Under the pieces are notes generated by a model. That model made no database searches, was not told where the DNA came from, and saw only the letters and a program-made list of their open reading frames with translations. Both the position numbers and the translations under genes were made by a program. From contig NC_088305.1 in NCBI RefSeq assembly GCF_032854445.1, positions 12,467,606-12,531,605 of the forward strand: a DNA stretch of 64,000 nt. Reading direction: 5' to 3'. The stretch is from Liolophura sinensis. Its lineage: Eukaryota > Mollusca > Polyplacophora > Chitonida > Chitonidae. Positions 33,721-43,678 of the stretch are shown one piece after another (positions within the stretch are counted from its first letter, which is position 1; each line of letters begins with the position of its first letter).

Positions 33721-36700
33721 AAGTGATGTAGGGCTTTCCAGTGGTGTAGTGTACAAACACACGGTGTTCTGGACCTGGTGTTTGCTCTAGTAACCTGCAC
33801 AGTGTGCTGCGGATATATGTGTAAAAGGCTTGCAACTAGCACCAAATCTTCTTGGAGAGAGGCAAGTGAGCAGTGTTTACCTGGCTGGTTTTATGGTTGG
33901 TCACTACAACCACAAACTTTATGTCACCCGTGTCACTCACCACCCTCTTTACAGAGTTGAAATTCTCAAGGGTCATGCTCCGTAATACCCCTGACCTGTT
34001 GCCAGTGTTAATCAAGGTCACGAAACTAAGGTACGAGCTGAAGGTGTGATACCTTCCACAGTTAATTTCCTCGCCCAACATTATCGAAATTAACAATAGC
34101 TCAGCTTCCCGCGACACCTCACTGGCATTTAACTTGGCCACGTCCTCCGATGTACGGACCTCCTCAACATCTAGAGTTTGCCCTACCATTTTTTTTCTCG
34201 TTTTTTCGTTTTTTTCATGGCCTGTCCCCACCCGTGCAATGCCGTAGCCAACGGTGTTCATGTTCCTCGCTAGCAACTTCAGCGTGCAAATGTACGACAG
34301 TATGGTGCCAGTATGTTTGTTGTTTTCTTTTAATTCCGGTTCGAGCCATCTGAAACAACAATGAAGCGTGTCAAGGCTTGGTTAATGAGCAACATCAACT
34401 TATTAACCTAGGTGTCGAAACCGACATGCGCATACCAGCCTTCAACAAAAAGGTATTCCGCGTCAAGGAAGGTCGTGCTCTTACAAAAAATTTCCAAATT
34501 GGATTATTTCGTACAAGTTCTGGCATCATTATATTTCCGGCGTAGGCTATTTATAACTTTTGTTATAAAAATAATATCAGCACTGTAATGGGCATCTAAC
34601 TTGATTGAAGCTGCTGGACGTTGTTCAAAATCTCTAAAACTCCACCTGCCCGACACCTTCTCCTATATCGACTCCAGCTGCTTAGCATGTTGGTGGCTAG
34701 ACTTCTTGTTTGTTTAGTCCGCCGCTCACACGTCTTAAAATCTTGTAGAAGTGAACTAAAAACTTCTGCACCTTTCGTGGCATCATGTTTATGTTGTCTC
34801 TGCCGTCGTTGGGCTCCTCCTTCTCGTACTCTTCATTATCGTGTCCTTTCGCAGCGTCAGTGTCCATGCCGTTGTTGCTATCGTCCTCGTCATCGTCGGC
34901 GTCATCGTCATTCAAAGAACTTTCCTTCTGATGCATATAGAATTTGGTGAGGTGAGTGTCCAGCCGAGCAAACTTCTGGTTGGAAATTGGTACAGGGCAA
35001 ACCGATTTAAGCATCTTCCCTGGTTTCCGTGTCATAAATAGGCTGGCTTCGCGTGACTTGTCCTGAATAACTCTTCAGTGGCGGGGAACATAAAAAATGA
35101 CCGTAGGGCACAATGGGCACTGCTTAACGGGAATAACCCCACGCACTCCTAGGCTTCCTTGTTCTGCTTAGGTGCCTTTTTGTTTGGTAGGATGGCTTTC
35201 TCATCCTCCACCTCATGTTGGCTTCCTCAGTCAGCCTCAATGGCCTGCTCATCCTCCGTCTCATGTTGGCTTCCACAGTCAGCCTCCATGGCTTTCTCAT
35301 CCTCCGCCTCATGTTGGCTTCCACAGTCAGCCTCAATGGCCTGCTCATCCTCCGATTCATGTTGGCTTTCTCAGTCAGCCTCCATGGCTTTCTCATCCTC
35401 CACCTCATGTTGGCTTCCACAGTCAGCCTCAATGACCTGCTCTTCCTCCGCTTCATGTTGGCTTCCACAGTCAGCCTCCATGTCCTGCTCATCCTCCACC
35501 TCATGTTGGCTTCCACAGTCAGCCTTAATGGCCTGCTCATCCTCCGCCTCATGTTGGCTTCCACAGTCAGCCTTCATGGCCTGCTCATGCTCCTCCTCAT
35601 GTTGGCTTCCACAGTCAGCCTCCATGGCCTGCTCATCCTCCGCCTCATGTTGGCTCCACAGTCAGTCTTTATGGCTTTCACATTCCCCCCTCATGTTGGC
35701 TTCCACAGTCAGCCTTCATGGCCTGCTCATGCTCCTCCTCATGTTGGCTTCCACAGTCAGCCTCCATGGCCTGCTCATCCTCCGCCTCATGTTGGCTCCA
35801 CAGTCAGCCTTTATGGCTTTCACATTCCCCCCTCATGTTGGCTTCCTCAGTCAGCCTCAATGGCCTGCTCATCCTCCGCTTCATATTGGCTTTCTCAGTC
35901 AGCCTCCATGGCTTTCTCATCCTCCGCCTCATGTTGGCTTCCACAGTCAGCCTTCATGGCCTGCTCATCCTCCGTCTCATGTTGGCTTCCACAGTCAGCC
36001 TCAATGGCCTGCTCTTCCTCCGCTTCATGTTGGCTTCCACAGTCAGCCTCCATGTCCTGCTCATCCTCCACCTCATGTTGGCTTCCACAGTCAGCCTTAA
36101 TGGCCTGCTCATCCTCCGCCTCATGTTGGCTTCCACAGTCAGCCTTCATGGCCTGCTCATCCTCATCCTCATGTTGGCTTCCACAGTCAGCCTCCATGGC
36201 CTGCTCATCCTCCGCCTCTTGTTGGCTCCACAGTCAGCCTTTATGGCTTTCACATTCCCCCCTAATGTTGGCTTCCACAGTCAGCCTCAATGGCCTGCTC
36301 TTCCTTCGCCTCATGTTGGCTTCCACAGTCAGCCTCCATGGCTTTCTCATCCTCCGCTTCATGTTGGCTTCCACAGTCAGCCTCAATGGCCTGCTCATCC
36401 TCCGCCTCATGTTGGCTTCCACAGTCAGCCTCCATGGCTTTCTCATCCTCCGCTTCATGTTGGCTTCCACAGTCAGCCTCAATGGCCTGCTCATCCTCCG
36501 CCTCATGTTGGCTTCCACAGTCAGCCTTCATGGCCTGCTCATCCTCCTCCTCATGTTGGCTTCCACAGTCAGCCTTAATGGCCTTCTTATCCTCCGCCTC
36601 ATGTTGTCTTCCACTGGCAGCCTCCATGGCCTCCTCATCCTCCACCTCATGTTGTTTTTCCACTGGTCATCTCTCCATCCTCGTTTTCTTCCTCTGAAGA

Positions 36701-36840
36701 AGTGTACATATCCGACACATTTAATGTGGTCGGAGGCCTGAAATATTGAATTTCCGTATTGTTTACTTCCCCTTCTGATCGTTCGTCAGGGTCCTGCACA
36801 GTGTCGAGTTGATCCTCATGCTGTGAACAGTTGGAGCCTT
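33641..36840 (-). pseudogene. Crypton-like tyrosine-recombinase gene with minisatellite-encoded acidic region
   Basis: Minus strand, N to C. An acidic start (36840-36665) contains DPDERSEGEVNN and MYTSSEEENEDGE. Then come 16-residue repeats MEADCGSQHEAEDEQA (36663 to about 35185). Zinc-finger-like segments at 35110-34950 read VKQCPLCPTVIFYVPRH and VCPVPISNQKFARLDTHL. Next is an acidic linker (DDDADDDEDDSN) and KFLVHFYKILRRVSGGLNK, ending at 34697. The core-binding part restarts at 34350 after TGTTTCAG, a likely splice acceptor, with WLEPELKENNKHTGTILSY. The catalytic part includes LINTGNRSGVLRSMTLENF and TNHKTSQVNTAHLPLS (33836-34276), then PGPEHRVFVHYTTGK. At least one stop and several frameshifts suggest decay. 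Crypton-type recombinases cut and rejoin DNA via tyrosine. Confidence 0.65.
35185..36663. repeat. 48-bp minisatellite A (about 31 units), coding within the recombinase gene
   Basis: The period is exactly 48 bp (CAGTCAGCCTCAATGGCCTG, then CTCATCCTCCGCCTCATGTT and GGCTTCCA on the plus strand). Because 48 is divisible by 3 and the unit lacks stops in most frames, several frames stay open: MEADCGSQHEAEDEQA and MEANMRRRMSRPLRLT on the minus strand, MLASTVSLHGLLILRL, HVGFHSQPQWPAHPPP and ACSSSASCWLPQSASM on the plus strand. Three variant units with TTTATGGCTTTCACATTCCC near 35665, 35806 and 36237 are each two bases short, so the coding frame shifts three times and returns. Confidence 0.9.
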
Positions 36841-36848
36841 CAGTACAA

Positions 36849-37512
36849 CATTACTTTCGCCCAAATATTCCTAAATATATTCGTAGCTTTTCGCAGGGTA
36901 AATGGGACCAGCAGATCCTAAATAAACTGCATTCCATTCAATCTGTCATTGGCTATAATTCTTATACTTGGGGAATGTCTCGTAGGGACCAAGTAGTTTT
37001 AACGAGGTGTTGTATTGGGCATTCTCGTCTAACACACAATTTCATCTTGGATGGGCGCAGTGCTCCCGTGTGTGTTGGATGTGACTCCCAGTATAGCATC
37101 AAACATATCCTGGTTGACTGTATAGATTTTGCTGATGTTCGGCAAAGATTCTACACAATCAACTCTGTATATGATTTATTTGACAGCATCGCTGGCGATG
37201 TTGTCATAAAATATTTGAAAGCCATTGGCCTGTATCATAAAATATAAATTTTAATTGTCGTGGATATCTATAGATAAACACATATATACGTATAGATTTC
37301 TACATATACTATTTTAAAAATATGTTTTTAATATTCAAGTTTTGACACTTTTTTTTTCTTTTATATGATTTTAAACATGTCTGTACTTTTTGTTTTACTT
37401 TAGATGTTCACATTATCATATCGAAAAACTTTAACCGTGTTGTGTTTTCACTTTGTTCTCGCCACGATATGGCTGAAATATTGCCGATATGGCTTTAAAC
37501 CATAATCATTCA
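36849..37512 (+). mobile_element. LINE-I 3' end, plus strand, proximal duplicate
   Basis: 5'-truncated copy beginning within the ORF2 C-terminus. The reading to 37247 contains KWDQQILNKLHSIQSVIGYN, RRDQVVLTRCCIGHSRLTHN and CVGCDSQYSIKHILVDC, the Cys/His tail of LINE-I, ending with a stop after LYHKI. The 3' UTR and hairpin (GTTCTCGCCACGATATGGCT) follow, then ATTC units. It abuts the N-terminal coding end of the recombinase gene. Its twin is at 43679-44345. Confidence 0.85.
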
Positions 37513-37714
37513 TCCATTCATTCCCCTTAATGTCCACAATTTGTATGGAAAATTGGTGGGCGATCTCTATTCGACAGCACGAATTCCATCAGCAGTGCCT
37601 TTTTCTTGACTAGCTTCTAGCCCGTTAGGCGTTGTCAAACTGATTTCGTTGTCAAAAACTCTTCTGGCAGCGATGCTGAATAGTAGGAGAGTTTACAATA
37701 AGTATAGTTTTCTT

Positions 37715-37915
37715 GTAAGTAGGTATGGACAGAGCGTCAAGAATCTCTGGCGGTGCGTCACGATTATATCCAATTCCACAGTACATCAAGGATATTTCAC
37801 TGATACAACGGCGGTCGTCTTGGTGAGAGGAAACTCATGACCATACGCAGGTTGCCAGCAGAACTTCCCACCAACGGCCCGGAAGCCAACTTGCCCCCCC
37901 CCCCCCTCCCCTTTT
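37715..37915 (-). mobile_element. Diverged SINE-B with poly-C tract
   Basis: Reverse-orientation SINE-B body (ATATTTCACTGATACAACGG, GGTTGCCAGCAGAACTTCCC, CCAACGGCCCGGAAGCCAAC) ending at a C run at 37895-37905. The same relic occurs at 44545-44735, so it predates the duplication. Confidence 0.65.
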
Positions 37916-38950
37916 AAACAATGCACCACTTTGGCACGAGAATACTGCTGCTTAAAAAAGTTAAGCTGAAATAATATAAGCCTTAATTTGACGAATTATC
38001 CCAGAATAGCCCATGTCCACATAACGCGACATTGCAAGTGCCGATTAAATCAGGATAGGTAGGATCTGATGGAGTGAGCATTAGGACAAGCCTGCTGTAA
38101 AAAATTTCCATGATAACATACCGGAACTAGCAAAAGCGTAGTTTACTGTTATTGTATGTTAAATGTGATGACAAAACAGCATTTGAGTATTTCTGGACCA
38201 GTGACGTCAATCAACAATGCAATCAACATCACAGCAATTTTTATCTAGTTCTCTTTAAATCATGGTGCAAGCAATTTACTACTATTCATGCATTTACATA
38301 GAATAAAACGCTAACTGACGTAAATCTACAAGAGACTGTATTTCAGGAGTTATATGTGAAGATCTGCCAACAATAGCACTGACGTCCATGCTCTGGAATT
38401 TCTTTTTATATTACATATCTCAATTATATCGTCAAATGGAAAAAGCAAAATAAAGAGAAAATAACTCCCTGGAGAGGTCAGTGTCCATAATTTACATTGG
38501 GTAATGAGGCTCAACCAACTCGTTTTGAGTTAACAAAAGATGCTACCGAGCTCACAGTTGCTATAGAAATTATTCTGTGAAATGTGCATATTAGGTGCCT
38601 AGGGCAATATGTCTGTGTATGTACCATGTCATTCAGCAGAACACAAAGGAACTGACTGTACTCGTGGGCTGCTTCGGTTTGATTCGCAACATTAAAAAAA
38701 AAATCCGAAGGTCAAAATAAATAAACTGAACATAAAAAGCCTTAAAAGCAAATGAAAATTTTTTTTTTTTTGGTAAATGTTTATCAAGTGTGTGCATGTT
38801 TGTGGACTAGTGATGATGATCAAAACTCTTTAGCCCTACCTGGGGAAATAAATGAGCGAGACGTTCATAAAGAACCTGTATAGAGTCATCGCACCACATT
38901 GGCGATGGTCGTGTATTGAGTAAGCGTCATCATAGAGCTGTAACATAGTT
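37916..38950. other. GPCR upstream region with R1 repeat piece
   Basis: No coding sequence. R1-like sequence at about 38140-38390 (ATGTGATGACAAAACAGCAT, GACCAGTGACGTC, CATGCATTTACAT). The promoter of the GPCR should lie in the last few hundred bases, but no clear TATA box or motif was identified. Confidence 0.4.
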
Positions 38951-39224
38951 ATGGGTAGAAACTTAACTGATCCAGAAACCTGGCAGATCAGTCAGTCTGG
39001 AAAAATTCTCGTTACCGTAATTTTCGCCATCGTCGTTCTCATTGGAATCGTGGGCAATGTATTGGTCATCATATTGGTGTTACTTGTACGACACATGCGG
39101 TCATCAGTGAATCTGTGTCTCTTGTCATTAGCACTTTCTGATCTGTTGGTCGTTGTCTTCTTACCAATCCTCCCCATAACATATCTTTACAGTCTGGACG
39201 AGTCGTTTCTAGGGAAATACTTCT
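38951..39224 (+). CDS. Rhodopsin-type GPCR, copy A, exon 1
   Basis: Residues 1-91 plus the first base of codon 92. A short N-terminus with an N-glycosylation site (NLT, residues 4-6) is followed by TM1 at about 20-46 with the GN motif (35-36) and TM2 at about 54-77 with LALSDLL (60-66). The exon ends at TTCT before GTAAGTATG, a strong donor. The split codon is the TM3-top cysteine (residue 92) that bonds with extracellular loop 2 in class A receptors. Upstream bases TAACATAGTT before ATG contain no in-frame extension with TM features, so this start is preferred. The paralogue is at 45746. Confidence 0.88.
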
Positions 39225-39396
39225 GTAAGTATGTTCTTATATTGGGTAAAATTGTTTTTTTATGTAAATAAGGAGGGAATGTTCAGAATCTCTGGCGTTC
39301 TGTTACATAAGTTTGTCTAATTCTTCTGAAGCGGGAGGTAGAGACTCTATATTCATCCTGCTGAATTAGACCGCCACGTTATTTGATTGATTTCTT

Positions 39397-39650
39397 TGAT
39401 TGGTGTTTTACGCTGTACTCAAGAATATTTCACTTATACGACGGCGGCCGGCATTATGGTGGGAGGAAACCGGACAGAGCCCTGCAGAAACCCACGACCA
39501 TCTGCTGGTTGCTGGCAGACCTTCCCACTTAAGGTCGGAGATGAAGCCAGCATGAACTGGACTTGAACTCAAAGCGGTCGCATTGGTGAGAGGCTTCTGG
39601 CTCATTACGCTGCGCTAGCGTGCTAACCGACGGAGCCATGGAGGCCCCCA
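39397..39650 (-). mobile_element. SINE-B complete copy in the GPCR-A intron
   Basis: Lies within the 743-bp intron (39225-39967), antisense to the gene. Tail at the left (TTTTACGCTGTACTCAAGAA), B-box side ACTTGAACTC and A-box side CTAACCGACGGAGCCATGGA at the right. The same insertion is present in copy B at 46190-46443, so it predates the duplication. Confidence 0.88.
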
Positions 39651-39967
39651 ACCGCCACGTCAATCACTTCTTGCGTCTTTCCGCCATCATTGAAAACTGT
39701 TTTTCTTGCCATGGATGTGGCTTCATTTCGTATTTACCATACTTTCTTAGTTCTGAAGAGATTTGTGTTGATTGTCGTTTTGGAAAATAGCTTTGCATTT
39801 ACTGACCTGGAACGTTCATACTAGTTGACGGCTTGTATCCGAATGTCTGTTTCGACGCATACATTTATACAATTTGTTAGTTCTTTAGAGGTTTGTGTTG
39901 TTATGGGAATTGACCTTACCATCTGTTTTAACGCCTATGTTTGTTGACATGGCCATTTCTGTTTCAG

Positions 39968-40698
39968 GTACTTTTGTGTGGTCAATCGACAGAGGAGTCG
40001 TTGTCTGTTCCGTTCTTACATTTTTGCTCATTGGGGTGGAGCGCTACACAGCCCTTTGCCACCCTCTGAAGAGCCTTGCAATTTGGACATCTACAAGAGT
40101 GTGTCTCCTACTTGTTCTAATCTGGGCTATAGCTGTAGGGGTGTCTGTGCCCTATGGCTATATGACAAAGTTTGACCAGTGTGGAACAGGAAACAGTACA
40201 AAGATGTGTTGCTACCTCTACTCAAGTTCATGGTTTGACCAATATGTAATAGGGTTAACCTGCGTGGGTTTTTTTTTGCCTATTCCCCTGTTGGTGTTTC
40301 TTTACGGAAAGATGATTGTAATCTTGAAGACGCAGGTACCCCCAAACGACACCCAGCACGCGGGCACCGATGTCTCCAGAAAAGCGCGTTCCCAGGTTAT
40401 TGTAATGCTTGTGGGTTTGTTGATTCTCTTCATTGTTTGTCTGATTCCATTTAATGTCTACATCATGTGGTATATACATACATATGGTGATGACTCTGTC
40501 ACAGTTTGGGAAGGGGCAGTGCAATTTACAATGGAATGGCTGTTTCGGATAATGGTGTATGTGAATCACATGATTAATCCGGTCGTGTATTTTCTGATGT
40601 CAGCCAACTTTCGACAGGCTTTTCGAGTTGTATTCTGTCACTGCTGGAGAATGGAAGATCAGTGGTCAAGATCAGGATATTCTGTTTCACGACTGTAG
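39968..40698 (+). CDS. Rhodopsin-type GPCR, copy A, exon 2 (TM3 to C-terminus)
   Basis: The acceptor TTCTGTTTCAG precedes 39968. Joining phase 1 to exon 1 gives Cys92 and one 334-residue protein. TM3 ends in ERYTALCHP (ERY for DRY, residues 116-118). TM4 is at about 136-153. Extracellular loop 2 has Cys172/173. TM5 is at about 185-211 and TM6 at 233-258 with CLIPF (249-253). TM7 at about 280-302 has NPVVY (295-299). Cys315 and Cys317 in the tail could be palmitoylated. The profile fits a plasma-membrane, G-protein-coupled peptide-receptor-like protein; the ligand cannot be told, and any resemblance to thyrotropin-releasing-hormone or FMRFamide-type receptors is tentative. The frame is intact with consistent splice sites. 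Confidence 0.88.
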
Positions 40699-41683
40699 GA
40701 AAGGTTTTGCCTGAAACCTGAATTTCAATCGGTTCTTCTTGTTATGGTCTGTTTTCAGCATAAACCTATGGAATCTATGCGTCGAAAGACATTTGTATAC
40801 CAGTCGTCAACCAAGATGGACATTCTAGGTCAACAATCGCAAGGCCAATTTCCAATAGCACACAAATTTCTAAAAGAATTAATGTATATAAAGTACAGAA
40901 ATAGGACGGAATCATGGAAAGAGAGGCAGTTAGCGGTTTTGAATGACGTTGGAAAGGCGCAAGGTATGTTCCAGGGGAATGAGTGAAATCAGTACTTAAA
41001 TCGTGTAATATGCTAAAACATAAGTTTGAGAATGAAATATGTAGCTCAGTTTCCCTTTGATTGAATAAGGCTTCACACCACATCAGCATTATCTCAGCCA
41101 CATCGCGGCGAGAACAACTCGAAAACAAGTTGAAAATACACGGCGGCTCAGGTTTTCGATCTGGTAGCGATAACATCAAACACGAAACAGAAATGTTTCG
41201 ACAGGTTTAAAGTCAGGTAAGAAACACCAAAACTGTTAAAACTCGAAACCACCATATCTTTAAAAATAATTTCATAATTTAAAGGTAATTTTTTACCTAA
41301 TAATAATGACAATTTATATCTTATGATATAGGACGATGACCCTCAGATACTTTAAGACAACATCGCCCGCGATGCTGTTAAACAAATCATATATAGAGTC
41401 GATTGTGTAGAATCTTTGCCGAACATGGGCAGAGTCTAGACATTCAACCAGGATACGTGTGATGCCGTATACACTTCAGGGCAGAAGCCCAATCAAGAAT
41501 AAATTTTAGTCAGACGAGAATGCCCTATAAGACAGCTACAAATTACAGCCAATAAAACGGCGAACACTATGCATTTTATTATGGACTTGAAGTTCCATTT
41601 ACCCTACGAAAGGCAACTAATATATGTAAGAATATTACAAGGAAAACCCTAAAAAGAGAGTTCAACTTTTGAAATCGATTTAC

Positions 41684-42453
41684 TGTTATGTGCATGACTG
41701 CCGTCAGTTTCTGAATTTAGCTTGCCACTGTTTACATACGCTGAGTTCAGGGTCTGCTGTCTGCCTCTACCTTAGAATATTCCAGAATGCGCTCAGTTCG
41801 GTGCATGTTTGTTTACATCAAGTGTTCAGGAATTTTCTTATTCTAGATAATTCCACCAGGCTATATAAGACCTATGAAAGCAGGTCAAAAGGGGAGAACG
41901 GGGAGACGAAGAGAAAGGAGAATTATTGAAAGTTTTGATGCTTTCGCTGTGTATTACTTTAGTAGGCCGTTTGTGCTGAATTTAGGTGTCCTTCTAGCCT
42001 CTGGCTTTGTTATATCCTATCTCCACCGAGCACTTGTTCAGTCTGAACTTGTATGTTTAATTTGTGCTCTTGTATACACAGTGCTTTTTAGTACACGGAC
42101 CCTGTCTGTGGAATTTTGTGTATATTTCGTCATACAGTCAGTTATACTGTGGATTTTCCCTCTTGTGAATTTGCCTCTGAGCATTTATGCCTGTGTGGTA
42201 TATATTGTGGAATATATGCGTCCGTTTGGACTTGACACCGTAAGTACTTTAGTATTTGTACACATACTGCTATCCTTTCTTGTTAAACTTAAGTACTTTA
42301 GTATTTGTATAAGTCTTATTATCTGTTCTTGTTAAAGCTAATAAATTGTTGTAAAATAAAATCTGCTGGTTTTGGTTACTTTTTGTGCGGCTAAACTGTC
42401 GTGTATTTCGAACAAGCCATCTCTTTATAATACAGACAGTTTGGGTAGTAACA
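41684..42453 (+). mobile_element. Solo LTR (770 bp), Gypsy-like, with 4-bp target duplication
   Basis: Begins TGTTATGTGC and ends GGGTAGTAACA, with TGTTA/TAACA terminal inverted bases. It is flanked by TTAC at 41680-41683 and 42454-42457. The empty site GGATTTACGAAGG is preserved in the distal duplicate (TTAC at 48503-48506), which proves insertion after the duplication. It holds a TATA box (GGCTATATAAGA at about 41859) and AATAAA signals near 42341-42360, as expected for U3-R-U5. The orientation is set by these signals. The Gypsy assignment rests only on the 4-bp duplication. Confidence 0.88.
41874..42335 (+). CDS. 153-codon open frame inside the solo LTR, hydrophobic product
   Basis: Opens about 15 bases after the TATA box with a basic stretch (MKAGQKGRTGRRRERRIIES), followed by several hydrophobic segments (VLNLGVLLASGFVISYL, LVCLICALVYTVLF, VIQSVILWIFPLVNLPLSIY). 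It closes just before the polyadenylation signals. At least four membrane-spanning segments are plausible. I recognise no family. It may be a chance frame in T-rich sequence, since the end is repetitive (TAAGTACTTTAGTATTTGTA occurs twice). Confidence 0.3.
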   Translation: MKAGQKGRTGRRRERRIIESFDAFAVYYFSRPFVLNLGVLLASGFVISYLHRALVQSELVCLICALVYTVLFSTRTLSVEFCVYFVIQSVILWIFPLVNLPLSIYACVVYIVEYMRPFGLDTVSTLVFVHILLSFLVKLKYFSICISLIICSC

Positions 42454-42736
42454 TTACGAAGGGCAGCCTTTACCTCCCTGTCTACGACTACGCTTTCACG
42501 GATACCAATATGGTTAGGTATCCAACAGAATATAATATCTTTACCATCTTTTAATTAGTTTTCTGTGTAAGGCTAAACTTTCAAGAATGTGCGGATTTTT
42601 AAATTTCTTATTCTTTATTGCCAAAAGGCAAGAGACCGAGTCACTACATATCACTGCTCTCTGAGCATGCCCAGAGGAAACATGTGATCAGGCTAGGAGT
42701 ATAACCCTGGATTCGGCAGAGAAGATCGAAGAAGAG

Positions 42737-43678
42737 GACCTCATGTTGTCTTCCACAGTCAGCCTCCATGGCTTTCTCATCCTCCGCCTCATGTTGGCTT
42801 CCACAGTCAGCCTTCATGGCCTACTCATCCTCCACATCATGTTGGCTTCCATAGTCAACCTTCATGGCCTGCTCTTCCTCCACATCATGTTGGCTTCCAC
42901 AGTCAGCCTCCATGGCTTTCTCATCCTTCATATCATGTTGGCTTCCACAGTCAGCCTTAATGGCCAGCTGATCCTCTGCCTCATGTTGGCTTCAACAGTC
43001 AGCCTCAATGGCCTGCTCATCCTCCACCTCATGTTGGCTTCCACAGTCAGCCTCCATGGCTTTCTCATCCTCCGCCTCATGTTGGCTTCCACAGTCAGCC
43101 TCCATGGCTTTCTCATCCTCCACCTCAGGTTGGCTTCCACAGTCAGCCTCCATGGCCTGCTCATCCTCCACCTCATGATGGCTTCTACAGTCAGCCTCCA
43201 TGGCTTTCTTATGCTTCGCCTCATGTTGGCTTCCACAGTCAGCCTTTATTGCCTGCTCATCCTCCGCCTCATGTTGGCTTTCACAGTCAGCCTGCATGGC
43301 CTGCTCATCCTCCGCCTCATGTTGGCTTCCACAGTCAGCCTTTATGGCCTGCTCATCTTTTGCCTCATGTTGGCTTTCACAGTCAGCCTCCACGGCCTGC
43401 TCACCCTTCGTCTCATGTTGGCTTCCACTGGCAGCCTCCATGGCCTGCTCATCCTCCGCTTCATGTTGGCTTCCACAGTCAGCTTCCATGGCCTGCTCAT
43501 CCTCCGCCTCATATTGGCTTCCACAGTCAGCCTTCATGGCCTGCTCATCCTCCGCCTCATGTTGGCTTCCACAGTCAGCCTCCATGTCCTGCTCATCCTC
43601 CGCCTCATGTTGGCTTCCACAGTCAGCCTCAATGGCCTGCTCATCCTCCGCCTTATGTTGGCTTCCACAGTCAGCCTC
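42737..43678. repeat. 48-bp minisatellite B (about 20 units)
   Basis: Same unit as minisatellite A. The minus strand encodes MEADCGSQHEAEDEQA-type repeats without interruption (42992-43744), unlike array A, which has frame-shifting variant units. The plus-strand frame MLASTVSLHGLLILRL is also open throughout and runs into LINE-I. The left edge (CCTCATGTTGTCTTCCACAG) is fused to truncated LINE-I at 42736. The recombinase gene N-terminus and fingers are absent here. Confidence 0.9.

Larger units (their letters stand above)
36849..42736 (+). repeat. Segmental duplication, proximal copy (5.9 kb including a later solo LTR)
   Basis: Nearly identical to 43679-48788. The offset is 6830 at the left end and 6793-6795 across the gene, reflecting small indels. 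It contains, in order, a LINE-I 3' end (+), a SINE-B relic, an R1 piece, the GPCR gene and a LINE-I 3' part (minus). It ends abruptly at 42736 (GAAGAAGAGGA), where LINE-I joins minisatellite B; the distal copy continues through that point into the rest of LINE-I. The join at 42736/42737 is therefore the duplication breakpoint. Confidence 0.92.
41066..42736 (-). mobile_element. LINE-I 3' part, minus strand, proximal duplicate (split by a solo LTR)
   Basis: Bases 41066-41683 carry the reversed 3' hairpin region (CACATCAGCATTATCTCAGC, ACATCGCGGCGAG), the 3' UTR and the ORF2 C-terminus. After the LTR insertion the RNase H region resumes at 42458 (GAAGGGCAGCCTTTACCTCC). It is cut at 42736, where minisatellite B starts. 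The distal twin runs uninterrupted through the LTR site. Confidence 0.85.

Noticed and set aside
34390-34550. Plus-strand protein-like reading (LGVETDMRIPAFNKKVF...)
   Set aside because: Fairly protein-like over about 45 codons but it ends in a stop, lies opposite the recombinase gene's probable intron and matches no family I know. Kept only as a note.
35159-36741. Plus-strand frames of up to 508 codons (MLASTVSLHGLLILRL-type and ACSSSASCWLPQSASM-type repeats) as real genes
   Set aside because: They are side effects of a 48-bp minisatellite without stops. The minus-strand frame is the one that connects to acidic N-terminal and finger/recombinase segments.
40744-40986. Third exon or separate small gene downstream of the GPCR (equivalent at 47561)
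   Set aside because: A TCTGTTTTCAG acceptor-like sequence precedes it, but exon 2 already ends in a stop after a normal receptor tail. The start codon is lost in the second copy and the predicted peptide has no receptor features. Likely 3' UTR.
42737-43678. CRISPR-like array because of the regular repeats
   Set aside because: Units are contiguous 48-bp minisatellite copies with no variable spacers, in a eukaryotic sequence.
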